64,000 bases of DNA from Nematostella vectensis (GCF_932526225.1 NC_064043.1:2935501-2999500); one strand, 5' to 3'. Positions 12,883 to 23,629 are shown, counted from the stretch's first letter. Program-made: numbers and translations. Notes: generated from the letters alone by a model not told the origin.

Positions 12883-12926
12883 TGCATGCAAAAACGAGGC
12901 AATATCCGACTAAAGGGAGCTTTAAT

Positions 12927-12977
12927 TCATGGCAATTTTTCTTGGACGGAAATCGGAGGCGACTTCCCGGCCGCCAT
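12927..12977 (-). promoter_or_regulatory. Upstream ORF with a TISU/YY1-type start, 5' of EXOC1
   Basis: The 12-base motif CAAGATGGCGGC (minus strand, 12,970-12,981) is a perfect match to the TISU consensus SAASATGGCGGC and to a YY1 site. Its ATG opens a 16-codon reading frame (begins MAAGKSPP) that ends in TGA at 12,927, 44 bases before the EXOC1 start codon. It is either a promoter YY1 site upstream of the transcription start, or an upstream ORF if transcripts begin above 12,981. The sequence alone does not decide. Confidence 0.5.
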
Positions 12978-13230
12978 CTTGATTGTTATGACGCCCTACA
13001 CGGACCCAAGCCCCTGCTTTTCATAACAAACAGGGTACCCGCACAGGTACAAGAAAGGTCCAAGATCCCTCTTACCGGACTGAGATCATCATGCCTAAAG
13101 ATATTGGCACATCCTCTCAGTGCCCCAAATAATTTTAGCCGTATAATAGCTCAAGTTCTTCGACGAATTTCAAATCGATCTTGCGAGAATGAGATGTGAG
13201 CTCAAAGCGAGTGTGCAATTTTATGTTTAA

Positions 13231-13436
13231 CAGCACACTAGCCCCACACTAGCACACTCACATTGGCACCAGTCAGGCCAAGACGGGACGCTAGCACAGT
13301 CTTTTACACATGGAGTTCGGTAACCATGGTATGCTGTTTCGTCCTTATTAGGCCTCGTCTGGTTGCCGAACTGCACGGGTAATAGACTGTCCCGTCTTGG
13401 CCCGGCTGGTGCCAATGTGTGTATGCTAGTGTGCTG
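13231..13436. mobile_element. 206 bp MITE with TTAA target duplication
   Basis: The ends CAGCACACTAG and CTAGTGTGCTG are inverted repeats. The similarity continues inward (CATTGGCACCAG, then GGCCAAGACGGGAC) over most of the length, so the element folds into one hairpin. TTAA flanks both sides (13,227-13,230 and 13,437-13,440), as for piggyBac- or Kolobok-type insertions. It lies between EXOC1 and the first receptor gene. Confidence 0.8.
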
Positions 13437-13797
13437 TTAAAGTCCACTTAAAAATAGAGACATTTTGGAGTTTGTTTTTTTGTTTTTCAAGTTGTAGCCC
13501 GATATTAGAGAGCGATTTCAAAGTAAGAATTTGATAACAGACTGCACTTTGATAGTTGAAGTCGCAAAGTGAACTTCAAAACTAAATTTCACGGGTTGTC
13601 TGCCTGGGCTTCCGTACTTTTTCTCTGCGATCGCTCTAATAAAGACTCGCGAATGTGCCGAAAAAATGTTCGCGGAACTGAAGCCTTTAACGCAACCCCG
13701 TGCCTATTCCACGCAGCATATGCCATATGCCAGGTAATCACACTGAGGTTTGGAATTTGCGATGAATACTGAGATTCGGCTTGCGGTACTTTGTCCG

Positions 13798-13911
13798 GGG
13801 CCGGTTCCTAGAAAGAAGGTTAGCGCTAACCTTGGGATAACTTCGTCTATCTTGACATTTGATTGGATAAAAAGGGCTAGCACTAAATTGCTTTCTAGGG
13901 ACCCGGCCCAG
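13798..13911. mobile_element. Small inverted-repeat element
   Basis: The left end GGGGCCGGTTCCTAGAAAG matches the inverted right end GGGCCGGGTCCCTAGAAAG. Similarity extends to TTAGCGCTAACC / TTAGTGCTAGCC. It is about 114 bp long, with no clear target duplication. Confidence 0.5.
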
Positions 13912-13923
13912 GATGACAAAATG

Positions 13924-14123
13924 GCGCAAGATCCTAATAGGCGCGTATTATGATTGGCTGGGGGGAGGGCACAAGATCCTAATAGGTGCGTGTCATGATT
14001 GGCTGGGGGGGGGGGGGGGGGCGCAAGATCCTAATAGGCGCGTATCATGATTGGCTGTGGGGGGGGGGGGGGGCGCAAGATCCTAATAGGCGCGTATCAT
14101 GATTGGCTGAGGGGGGGGGGGGA
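13924..14123. repeat. Minisatellite with poly-G tracts
   Basis: Four units of about 42-55 bp share GCAAGATCCTAATAGG, a GCGTATCATGATTGGCTG block and a G-run that lengthens from about 6 to 18. Length differences come mainly from the G-run. Confidence 0.85.
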
Positions 14124-14457
14124 ATCATAAAGTATCATATTGGAAAAAACATGGGAATGGAAGGTTCCTTAGTAAGAAATGACCCACGTTTTGGCGTGCA
14201 CCTTGCGCACTCCCTGTGTACCCGCCTGCAATGGCCTAAACAATTCTCGCTTCTTTCCTATTCTGAAGGATAAACAATTGCGCGTGGCATGGCCTTATCT
14301 CAAACAGGGATGAGAAGAAAAGCAAGATGCTGTAAATTCTTTATAATCCACAAATTTATTAGACAATGTGAGAAAGGGGGCATGGTTGTTAGTCGCAGTT
14401 AGTCTTACTCCATTCAATTACTGATGGTCCTTCACTAAACTTCGGATACCTTGTCAA

Positions 14458-15441
14458 TCATCTTGCGCCAGTCGATGGCCCACTATCAGTCGTTGCCAAA
14501 ACTATTGACATTCTTGAGTGCGTGTGCGTAACATGAATCTTTCTGTTTTCTCTTCCTTCACTGTAAACAAGCCGACGGAGAAGACGAACAAACACGTGCC
14601 TATATCGACGGTTCAGGCAACCATAGAGCAACGGGTTCTGTGCGTGTTTGGAGACAACGAGGATAATCGATAATAGATCGGCAAGCGGTCGGACATGGAC
14701 GCTGGCCAGTTCTAGGGTGTTGACTGTGCTCGCGGGCGTGTAACACATGACAAAGGTAATGACGACCACGAGGATGATCCATGCGCTGCGAATGTCCTCC
14801 ACGTGCGTCGAAAAGGTGATCGAGTTTCTGAAGTTGACCCGGTGAACTTTGACCGCATGGTATATCCCAAAGTAACAGAAAGCGATAAGTCCTAGTGGGG
14901 CTCCCACGAACATGACAAGGAATGTTACAGTGTAGGAGATTGATTCTCTGAAGTGAAAATGGCAGACGCATTTGGAGACCTGCTACTGGTAAGAAGACCA
15001 GCCCAAGACGGGTGCGATGGCAAAGATCGTCGGGGTCACCCATGGAATCGCTAAGAAAACTGCCCGCATCTTGCTTTTGAAAACTCTGTCGTACTTTGCT
15101 GGTTTGCATATCTTAAAGTACCTATTAAGGCTGAGGACCCAGAGAGCTTGCAAAGTTGAGGTACCGAAGAACACGACCAAAACGCCGCTGACCTCACACC
15201 CTACATGACCGAACACCCACTCCCCTCGGCATACCATCGTCACAAGCATGAACACTAGGCTTGCCGAGCCCCCAATGTCTATAAAGGCCAGGTTCCTGAT
15301 GAAGACGGTGCCTGGTAACGTGCGAATCTGACGTTGATATGTTGCTATTGCGACCAAAATGTTTCCCATAATTCCTAGCAGCATAAGGACTGCAAGGAAG
15401 CATGCGCAAGTGATAGAGACAGCCGCTGACCAGTACTCCAT
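14458..15441 (-). pseudogene. Rhodopsin-class GPCR with one in-frame stop
   Basis: A single coding exon of 328 codons encodes seven hydrophobic segments with class A landmarks: GN in TM1 (GIMGNILVAIATY), D in TM2 (LAFIDIGG), the TM3 cysteine (FGHVGCEV), NRY in place of DRY (SLNRYFKICKPAKYDRV), W in TM4 (IPWVTP), a CYTP motif in TM6 and NPLLY in TM7. The NRYFKIC...YDRVF stretch resembles melatonin-receptor-like amine-type receptors. Codon 153 is TAG (14,983-14,985), in extracellular loop 2, just before the loop cysteines (KCVC). The frame is otherwise open on both sides and shows no frameshift, so the break is a single codon. It could be a young pseudogene, a null allele or a base error. The start is the ATG at 15,441. 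A splice acceptor (TTTTTGTTTCAG) ends at 15,461, suggesting a 5' UTR intron. A TTTATT (inverted AATAAA) lies at 14,355. Confidence 0.8.
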
Positions 15442-15464
15442 GCTTGCCCAACCCAAGCGCCTGA

Positions 15465-16890
15465 AACAAAAAATGAAAAAGAACACATCAATGCTATATT
15501 AACCTTTCTTTTTTAGTTAATTTTCTTCTTCTTGGTGTCATGTGAGTTTCTTGCTTCAAGTATCTTGCTTCCGCTCCTTAAAATTGTGGAGTCAAAAATC
15601 CATTATTACCATTATTGGATAATTTTATGGCCACTTAATCTATCGACTTATATAGGCGTTTCCTTTTTTCGCTCGCAAAATTTTAAATATGATAACGTCT
15701 AAGCTATATACAAGCTAATAAAATTCCACAACATTTTCAATTCAACTACATTTTCAGTACCTCTACTATTTTTTTTATCGCCTCTCGTATTACACACATG
15801 AGTCGACAATGGGCGAGTCACTGATTTCCAGCAAGTAAGATGTTTGACACATATATTTTGTACACTGACCTTGAATGTGGTAATTTTCAACCAGTCGAGT
15901 TTAAATCCTGTCCTTTCCACGCTGTAACCCAACAATGTGATGCTTTATAATTCTCCGGTACGATTCACTATAAGTACCTTATATTTAGTATTACAATTTG
16001 CATAAGCCCTCTAGAACTATTATTTGCATAAGTACTTTGAGTACCTGTAGAGGTCATAGAATCCAATTTATATTTGCGTAAGCAGGGAGGAAGATATCAA
16101 GGACACACATATCGGCCATATCCGTTATTTTGCGCTTCGGAGAGTTGCTTTGGAGAGTTTTTGATGAAGAAAATGTATTAGAGTAGGGGAAAGTTGCGTA
16201 CACAAGTTTGGGGGCGTGTAAACTTACAGAGCTCAAACATTTCCTCAGCACTTCGCTAAGATAGGAAGTCAGGCTTCCTCTGGATGAGCAGCCATTATTC
16301 ATATGCCGACCATGTACTAACTTTCGTGCGTGGCGGCCATTTACTTTTTCGTCGCCGACAATGAATAAAGATCCAATATTCCATGCCTGTTATAGCGCTT
16401 TTGTTCAGAGATCAATACCATGACTGATAATGACGTATTCAGATGGCTCAAAGCACTTATGAGCCCTACCAAGAGATCATGGTCTCTTTGCCCTACGTAT
16501 TACATAAAACCAGGAACAAAACACTTTTTTCAACTTCACCAGCAACCGCAGTGATTATCTGATTTCAAGGGTAGTAAAGATGACAATAATAGCAAGGAAT
16601 TCTCGAGTAAATGATCGATCCTGGAAATTTCACGGCGAGAAGGCAGTTTTGAGAATCGAGGACGAGAACTTGCTTTTGTAATAAATCCGAGATCTGAAAC
16701 CGTAAAAAAAAACAATATAACAAATCTTCAACATCCGAGAATTCAAGATGCCTTAAATTTGGCAAGGAAATCAACATTTCTAGGGAGCATTCGACGCCCC
16801 TTGATATTTCTTTTACCACCATCCCCTCCCCCTCCGATAAACTTATCTAGAGAAGCCCGCGAATACATTCAGCGGCTTCACAAAAAGGGG
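15465..16890. other. Intergenic DNA between the first GPCR and YIPF6
   Basis: This is receptor 5' flank or intron and the YIPF6 promoter side. CpG density rises toward 16,850. I see no convincing gene; open frames here are short and unlike known proteins. Confidence 0.5.
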
Positions 16891-16899
16891 TCAAAGAAC

Positions 16900-16911
16900 C
16901 AAGATGGCGGC
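16900..16911 (+). promoter_or_regulatory. TISU/YY1 element spanning the YIPF6 start codon
   Basis: CAAGATGGCGGC matches the TISU consensus SAASATGGCGGC at every position, with the YIPF6 ATG (16,904) inside it. In animals this element binds YY1 in the promoter and directs scanning-free initiation on mRNAs with very short 5' UTRs (established knowledge). It predicts a transcription start only some 5-30 bases upstream. Confidence 0.7.
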
Positions 16912-19900
16912 CAGTGATGGCGGTTTTGTTCCTACGAACGTCAGCATAGACGTAGAAGGAGACATCACTGTACCGGGAGCACCAGAAGAAGACGAAGAAC
17001 CGAGCACACTAGATGAACCTGTTACCGAAACACTTGTGAGTATTTTTACTGACATTTCTTATAGCGACCATGAAACTACCATTCACTTAGTTGATTTCTC
17101 GTGTTTTTGATTTTTTTTTTCATTTTCAGAGACGCGATTTGAAAGCAGTTGGCCAGAAATTTTTCCATGTTTTGATTCCAAGAAGAAGTAAAGCACTGCT
17201 AAGGGACTGTGAGTATTTAGCTTTGGCCACAACTACCGCTTTTCAATTTCAAACACACAAAACTCACTTGTAGTCTCACAGGTAGCCCAGGCAATGGTTG
17301 CTTGTTCGTAGCTCGGAATTCGGCTGTTCTGAGAGGGGACAAGTAAAGCGTTTTTTGTGTGAAATGTTGTCAATAAAATTGCCTTAGAACTTAAAACATG
17401 CCTTGTGGTTGTCAAGTTTACGTGAAATACACGATTTGTGGGGTTTTCTCAACGAAATTTATGACTTCCCTCCCCAAACTAAGGGAAGAAACAAGGTTGG
17501 AGGCGCCATTTTCGGTAGCACTCAAATGCCGTCGAAATTCGAGAGGAAAAAAACAACAAACAAAATATTTTTATCTCGCAGACCTATGCCAGGGTACACA
17601 TACATTCGATATGTGGCAAAACATCCGAGCTAAACTATTTTCCCTGGCCGCTATCCGTATTTTAAAACGAGAAAGTAGCCACAAGCATCCTTGACCGACG
17701 CCGTTGGACGATCAGTTACGCTTGACCGCGCTGGGAAGGAGCACTGGTAGCCCAGGCCAGCCCATAAAATTAAGGCATGTTCTAAGTTTTAAGGCAATTT
17801 TATTGACAACATTTCACACAAAAAACGCTTCGCTCGTCCCCTCTCAGAACAGCCGAATTCCGAGCTACGAACAAGCAACCATTGCCTGGGCTACCTGTGG
17901 TAGTCTTTCTTAGTAATGCACTCTTACTGATTTTGAACTGATAATTTAACCATTTATACATGCCGTTTAAATAGATAAAGTATGACTTTAACATTATCTA
18001 TCATCATCATATATATCTTTTTTTTCTTGCATGTTATAAGTGCTAATGTGGTATAAATATTTCCTTGCAGGGGATTTATGGGGTCCGCTCATCCTATGTG
18101 TGTATCTGGCCATGTGAGTCATTTGTGTAACAAATGGACCCATTACTCACAATAGGCAAAATAGCAAAGCCTGGTTATTTTTTATAAACGTCAACACAGT
18201 AAATATACTTTAGAGGCATAACAACATTATTGAGAAATAGAAAACAGCAAAAAACTAATTAAAAGGAAACCATGAAAGACAATGCCTTACCAACACCAAT
18301 ATAAAAAATATAAAATTTGTGATGATAAATCCACTTATCTAGTATAGTTTGCATATTTGCGCATATTGTTAGTTTATAATTTTAAAAAAGCAAAGAAAAG
18401 AAGAAAGATATTGTTGGTAGCGCTAGCATTATTTTGTATGAAGATTGTGATTTCAAATGTGTTCCATAGGATGCTACAAGGGCATAAAGTTGCAGATAGT
18501 AACAATGATGGAGGGCCACAGTTTGCTGAAGTATTTGTTGTTGTTTGGGTCGGAGCATTTGTCATAACTATCAACTCCAAGCTTCTTGGTGGACAAATGT
18601 AAGTCATGTCTTTACCTTTATCCCACACAGAGGTGGTTGTGGTGGGGGGGAGTGGAGGGAAATTCTGTTACCATGGCCCTGTTTAAAACAAATTATCTAA
18701 AATAAAATACAATGTTTTGGGCAAAAAAAAACACATTTTCATTCCCTGTTTAGACAATTGAAAAGGATTTCAGAAAGCCCCAGAAGTCTAAAGGTTTTAA
18801 GGCATTCTACCTGAAAATCCATCTGAAAGCAAAGTAAATGCAAATAAAATTTGAACCCTGTTCAGTCACTCACTCATAAACAACCATTTTTAGTAAGCAT
18901 CACTTTTTCATGTTTTTTTGTTGCACACTTTTGATAGCTTTATCTGTAGTATGATAGAATGATATTAATTTGCATCTCTTTTTTCCTTGCAGCTCATTTT
19001 TCCAAAGTGTTTGTGTGCTTGGATATTGTATCCTGCCTCTTGACATATCATTAACTGTTTGTCGGCTCATTCTCCTTGCCAAGCAAAATTTGGCTCTCTT
19101 TATTGCCAGATTTGTTGTTGTTCTTGGAGGGTTTGCATGGGCAACTGTAGGTGAGTCTGTGAAAATAAAATAAAAAATTCTATTTAGTGACAACTTTGTA
19201 TCATACAGTACCTAGGTTGGCAACTCCAAGAGGTAGTCGGCATAACTTTTCTGTTTTTATCATAGAGCCACTAAACATACCATTTCTACATTGTTTCGAT
19301 TTCTCTATTTGACCACACCTATACTGACCACATAGTTATTCTACAGCTTGTCTGTTGTTGTTTTTAAGTCATACCATTACTACTGGATTAGCTTTTGTTT
19401 GTAAAAGAATAGAGTTTAGAACAAGGAAAAGTGTTATAAAAATTAGTGAATTTAAACAGAATTTCAGCTTCTGTTGTTTTCCTTGAACAGGGCCATAGCA
19501 AGAGCACTGTTGGAATGTGCCAACCCCTGCCCCCCCCCCCCCCCCCAATATTTTAAACAATTATATGGAAATAACCATTTTAATTTGGGCATGGCTGTGC
19601 CCCCTAATATTTTAAACAATTATATGGAAATAACCATTTTAATTTGGGCATGGCTGTGCCCCCCAATATTTTGTTGATGTTTCTATATCCTCATCTCCCC
19701 TCCATGGTCTGCTATAGCTCTGTTGGAGAAAGTCAACCTAATTGTAAGCACTTGCAGTGTACTCTATACAGTATACCTATTTAACTTTGTCATCAGCCTT
19801 CTAAATAATGTATTTGCTTGAATTTCAGCATCCATTGTTTTCCTTGGAGACAGTCAGCCTTCTCATCGCAAAGCACTTGCAGTGTACCCTATCTTCCTAT

Positions 19901-19944
19901 TTAACTTTGTCATAAGCTGGATGATAATATCAAACTCTGGTTAG
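16904..19944 (+). CDS. YIPF6: Yip1 domain family member 6
   Basis: YIPF6 is a five-pass Golgi membrane protein of the Yip1/YIPF family that works with Rab GTPases in Golgi structure and traffic (family knowledge). Six coding exons, 16904-17035, 17130-17208, 18071-18113, 18470-18598, 18993-19150 and 19829-19944, join in frame to a 218-residue protein, about the vertebrate length. Diagnostic stretches include DLKAVGQKFFHVLIPRRSKA, LLRDWDLWGPLILCVYLA, DGGPQFAEVFVVVWVGAF, NSKLLGGQISFFQSVCVLGY, ILPLDISLTVCRL, KALAVYPIFLFNFVISWMI and a short tail ending SNSG. The N-terminal 44 residues are acidic and cytosolic. The start codon lies in a perfect TISU element. AATAAA is at 20,079. Intron 2 carries a 623 bp palindromic element and intron 5 a degenerate partial copy of the last exon. 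Confidence 0.95.
17277..17899. mobile_element. 623 bp inverted-repeat element in YIPF6 intron 2
   Basis: Arms 17,277-17,405 and about 17,762-17,899 are inverted copies. They share CACAGGTAGCCCAGGCAATG at the ends, then CTCGGAATTCGGCTGTTCTG and a block reading AATGTTGTCAATAAAATTGC. GTAGTCT directly flanks both ends (17,270-17,276 and 17,900-17,906). The interior (17,405-17,762) is unique. The end sequence CACAGG(T/C)AGCCCA(A)GGC matches the element at 11,097-12,068, so both appear to be one family. Confidence 0.8.
19461..19803 (+). pseudogene. Degenerate partial copy of the YIPF6 last exon, split by an insertion
   Basis: AATTTCAGCTTCTGTTGTTT (19,461 on) matches the acceptor and start of the true last exon (19,821 on). 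The rest of the exon copy resumes at 19,725, sharing AAGCACTTGCAGTGTAC and CCTATTTAACTTTGTCAT with 19,868-19,911. About 230 bases, including a poly-C tract and a 59 bp dimer, interrupt the copy. It has frame-breaking changes, so it looks non-functional. Confidence 0.75.
19547..19675. repeat. 59 bp tandem dimer after a poly-C tract
   Basis: Two copies of a unit starting AATATTTTAAACAATTATAT and ending GGCATGGCTGTGCCCC, plus a short third start at 19,667. Preceded by about 17 C residues. Confidence 0.85.
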
Positions 19945-22006
19945 CAGATCACTTATGGAGCAATATTTAAAGAGTAGTGTTATCAATTGGTTGGGGAAGA
20001 GAGGGATGAGAATGGTTGGGTAACATGTTTTTAGAATTACTGTAAGATATTTGTTCATCAGACTAAAATCACAAGAGCAATAAAAACTGGATAGATGTAT
20101 CACACATTTAGGGTTTCGATACTTGAAGTTTAAGGTGACACAACAATAACAGGTACTTTAGGTGAGAGCAGTGGCAATGATATAAGGGATTGTCGGGTGT
20201 GGCTGCTCACCCCTTTTCTATGAAATTGTAAAGAAGAACATTGATATGAGCACATAACATCTGAAAGGATTAGGAATGTCAATCGATCCACTCCAAGTGA
20301 AAATCTCATGAAGAAAAAAATACAAAACTACCTACAAGCCAAAATGGAATACAGTTGGCTAAGCTTGTAAATGTTGAAAAATAAATAATGAAACGATAAA
20401 AATCAGATGTCAAATGGTGAAAACCATTATCATATAGATGGGACATGTGTTACTTATTTCACAATAGCCTGTATACAGGTTTCCTCGCTATGCAAGAAAT
20501 ATTGAAGGACTGTACGGTTAATTAATGCTCCCTTCTAAAGATATTCACTTTGGTAGCCATAGTAAAGGGTAATAATGAAGCTGTATTTATACAAGACTTT
20601 GCAATACTTCTAAAAGAAAGAATGAATGTGGCATTTTTATAAACTATAGTTTTTTAAAGGTCATCTCAGCCAATGAGCCCAAGGTTTTTTAAGCAGGGGG
20701 ATGCTATTACGAAATGTAGACTGCATTTTGGAATAAAATGCTTTGCTTAGCAACTTTAGATGGCATTTAGATGGCATAAGTTTCCATTTACCAAATTCAT
20801 AGGTCTTGATTTAGCCAGTGGGTTAGGATAGAAGTATCCCCGCTCTAAATGTCTTGGAGCCTATGCTCAGGCTGATGTAAAATAAAGGCGAAACTTATTT
20901 ATAAATAGGTACAGTATCAGTTGTGAAGCAAAACACAAAAATAAAGGTATATTGAAAACCTTCCATAGTGTAGTTGCTAGGGGTGATAAAGCATGCCGCT
21001 CTATCACTTACCCAGTGCCGTACCACAGTCATAAACAAAGACAGCACAAGCAAAAAATATAGCACAATTTGTCTTAAAAGCAACGCAAATAAGAAGAGGC
21101 GCATTAAAATAAGCATTGTAACAAGAAATCACTAGTAAATCAATATGTGTAAAAAAAATACCTATAGAAAGGGATCATTACATAAAATATATACCAAACA
21201 TGATGACAAATAAAAATGTGACAAATAAAAGTGACTGAATATCAGTCCCAAAGTCTATATGAAAATATTACTTGAGACACGATGTTTTGCAGACCGAATT
21301 TCCATGGCTTTCAAAATTATTGGGGGCACATGCCCCCATCCTCGTGTCAACTCACAAGATTTTGGACTACATCCCAAGCCTAATTTTTGTGATAATGTTC
21401 ATACATTCTCTTTATTCACCCACATTGGCTCTCTTGGTTTATTTCACAGCTTTGCACTGTGGTCATTCCTCTCTCCCCCATTGAGGTGAGTCTGTGGTTT
21501 ACTTTTGAAATGCCATGATCTGGGATCCTGCGTACCCAGGGTTTTTCTTGTGTGGTGCAGAATCCGAAAAAGTGGACCTAATTTTTCTGGGGACAGGGGG
21601 GGAGTTCTCTAATAAAAATCTGACCACCCTCGAAAGAACAAAGAGGGATTTTTTTATGACTTGCAGTATCTCCACGGGACGCTTATTGTCAGATTTGGCT
21701 ACAAACCAGAGTGATCTAGCTTGTGCTTTAAGGTTTTGCCTACAAATAGCATGTCTTTTAAGAACCAAAAGTGGACCTTCGGCCGTTGTGCACCCCCAGC
21801 TCCCCCCCCCCCCCTTGGGTTCGGGCCTGTCCTGGCATTAGAAATCATTTAGGAATCTCTTGTGATTTTGGATGCTGAGCGAGTTTATGGGTTTCCTGTG
21901 GTTACGCTCGGTAGGAGAGACCTAGACCACACATGTGGTGGCGTTCACACTAAGCTGAAAAATTTTCAAAATTATTCACTCTCCCGAAGCTCAAAACCCG
22001 CGAAAT
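19945..22006. other. YIPF6 3' flank and TIMM8 upstream region
   Basis: AT-rich, mostly CpG-poor DNA with no gene that I can support. The stretch 21,500-21,850 has higher GC and a C-run near 21,800, and looks like an old repeat. The last 100 bases before 22,007 are the likely TIMM8 promoter and 5' UTR. Confidence 0.5.
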
Positions 22007-22261
22007 ATGTCTGGAAACGATCAAATAGACCCTGCACTGCGTCAGGAACTCATGATTGAAGAACAGAAAGCAAAATTCCAAATGCAAGTCCACAAATTCA
22101 CGGATACGTGTTGGGATAAGTGCATGGATAAGCCCGGCAACAAACTGGACGGCAAGACGGAAACTTGTTTAGTAAACTGTGTGGAGCGATTCATCGATAC
22201 GACACTTCTAATAACCAAGCGCTTTGGTGAACTGGTGCAACGATCTGGTGGGGGATTTTGA
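22007..22261 (+). CDS. TIMM8: Mitochondrial import inner membrane translocase subunit Tim8
   Basis: Tim8 forms the hexameric TIM8-TIM13 chaperone that carries hydrophobic precursors across the mitochondrial intermembrane space (family knowledge). The 84-residue single-exon ORF has the twin CX3C motif of small Tims: CWDKC near residue 36 and CLVNC near residue 56, separated by 15 residues. It also has the Tim8 signature stretches KCMDKPGNKLDGKTETC and NCVERFIDTTLLITKRF. It lacks a cleavable presequence, as usual for this family. The start ATG is followed by SGNDQIDPALRQEL, which aligns with the vertebrate N-terminus. AATAAA occurs at 22,494. Vertebrates have TIMM8A and TIMM8B; this gene cannot be assigned to either. 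Absence of introns could suggest retroposition, but the intact sequence argues for a working gene. Confidence 0.93.
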   Translation: MSGNDQIDPALRQELMIEEQKAKFQMQVHKFTDTCWDKCMDKPGNKLDGKTETCLVNCVERFIDTTLLITKRFGELVQRSGGGF

Positions 22262-22269
22262 TGCTCTAA

Positions 22270-23030
22270 ACAGATGACTTTTAAAAATCACAAGTTATTA
22301 CATCAGCAAATCGTAAATCTCTTTATTCAGCTCTCCACTTTATGTAATATCCAACTGGGCGGTGTTAAATGGCAAAGCATGTTTGTATTATGTGGAAGTT
22401 CTCGTAAGCATTTTACTGCAAGCAAGGGTGAAAAATGATGTTTAAACTACAGTGGGTTTCCTGTGGTTTGGAAGTCGGACAAGACATAGTAACAATAAAT
22501 TATAGTCTAGTAGTTTCAAATTCCACTAAGGACTCGTGAATACAGTGAAAGTCCCAGTTCAAGGCGAACGGAACCTGCAAGATCATGATACACCAGTTTT
22601 TGCATTGTTTTATTTTAAGCTCCAGGGGTGTCTGGTATTTGCCTCAGTTAGTTGATCTGTTCATGAGGCATAGTGGAATTCCAGATTACAAGCTTGGGGT
22701 TGAAGTAATCAAATCAAAGAACACTGATCTATTGCCAGGAGTGGTTTTTACATTCAAACTAACTCCATGTGCCCTTGGAGGTCTGCTTTCAAAGTTCTGT
22801 GGTTAATCCCTTCATCACACAATGACATCCAGCTGTACCTATTTGTACTATTTTTGTCGCATTAAAAAACCTGTTTAATTTTTAGTTTTTTTCCTTTTTC
22901 AACAACATACAGTACCTCAATATTTTTGCTTTGGATGGCTGTTAGGAAACCAATAAAAGGTCAAATGGTCAAAATGATAGAAGCTGGAAGTCTTTTGGAA
23001 GTAGTTGCTTAACATTTATGGAATATTTAA
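22270..23030. other. TIMM8 3' flank
   Basis: AT-rich DNA with the TIMM8 poly(A) signal at 22,494. No further gene is supported. The 73-codon open frame at 22,585-22,806 has no recognisable domain. Confidence 0.5.
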
Positions 23031-23298
23031 AGGGACAGTGCCATGGTAAGAGCTTTGCAATAGCTCTCAGGCCCGGACACAATGAATTTCAGTAAAATTC
23101 TAATATTGACTTATGAGCCTTTGGTACATGTGGGAGACTTAAATTCAAAGGAAATGACCACAAACTGCCAATAAACATAATTTTCAATAAAATAGTGCAT
23201 ATTATTCTAACAAGGCATTGACAGCTGCATTCAACTGCAGACAAAAGCCTACAATAAACATTGACTCCAGACATGCGCAGTACCATGACACTACCCCT
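23031..23298. mobile_element. 268 bp MITE with TTAA target duplication
   Basis: The left end AGGGACAGTGCCATGGTA and the right end, read inverted as AGGGGTAGTGTCATGGTA, are terminal inverted repeats. TTAA borders both (23,027-23,030 and 23,299-23,302). It contains no coding sequence. It lies between TIMM8 and COMMD8. Confidence 0.75.
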
Positions 23299-23629
23299 TT
23301 AAAACTTCTGTCTAAGCAATTGGTTCCCAACCCCTTTATCCCCCCCCCCCCTAAAAAATCATTGCTGAGTGCTTCGATTTATGTTCTCGATTTATTTTAA
23401 AATATAAATTTGCTGTACTAGCGAATACAATATCATCAGTATGGTTGAACTATTTAATATATGCTACTGTTGGAATTTGTTAATACCAATAAATGGAGGC
23501 AGATCACATGATTTGGTTCTATGATTTTCATGTTCCATTTGAACAAGAAATATGACCTCTGTCTATTTTTAAGGAGTCAAACTTGTTTTTATACCTATAG
23601 CTAAACATTATCAAATCATAATTCCATTT

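Noticed and set aside
12883-12891. EXOC1 start three codons upstream (MHAM...)
   Set aside because: The upstream codon is TTG; the ATG at 12,882 matches the family N-terminus.
14458-15486. GPCR split explained by a small intron or frameshift
   Set aside because: The two halves are in the same frame separated only by one TAG; no intron of workable size fits between them.
21259-21841. Several overlapping plus and minus frames before TIMM8
   Set aside because: They overlap on both strands, lack domains and lie in repeat-like sequence.
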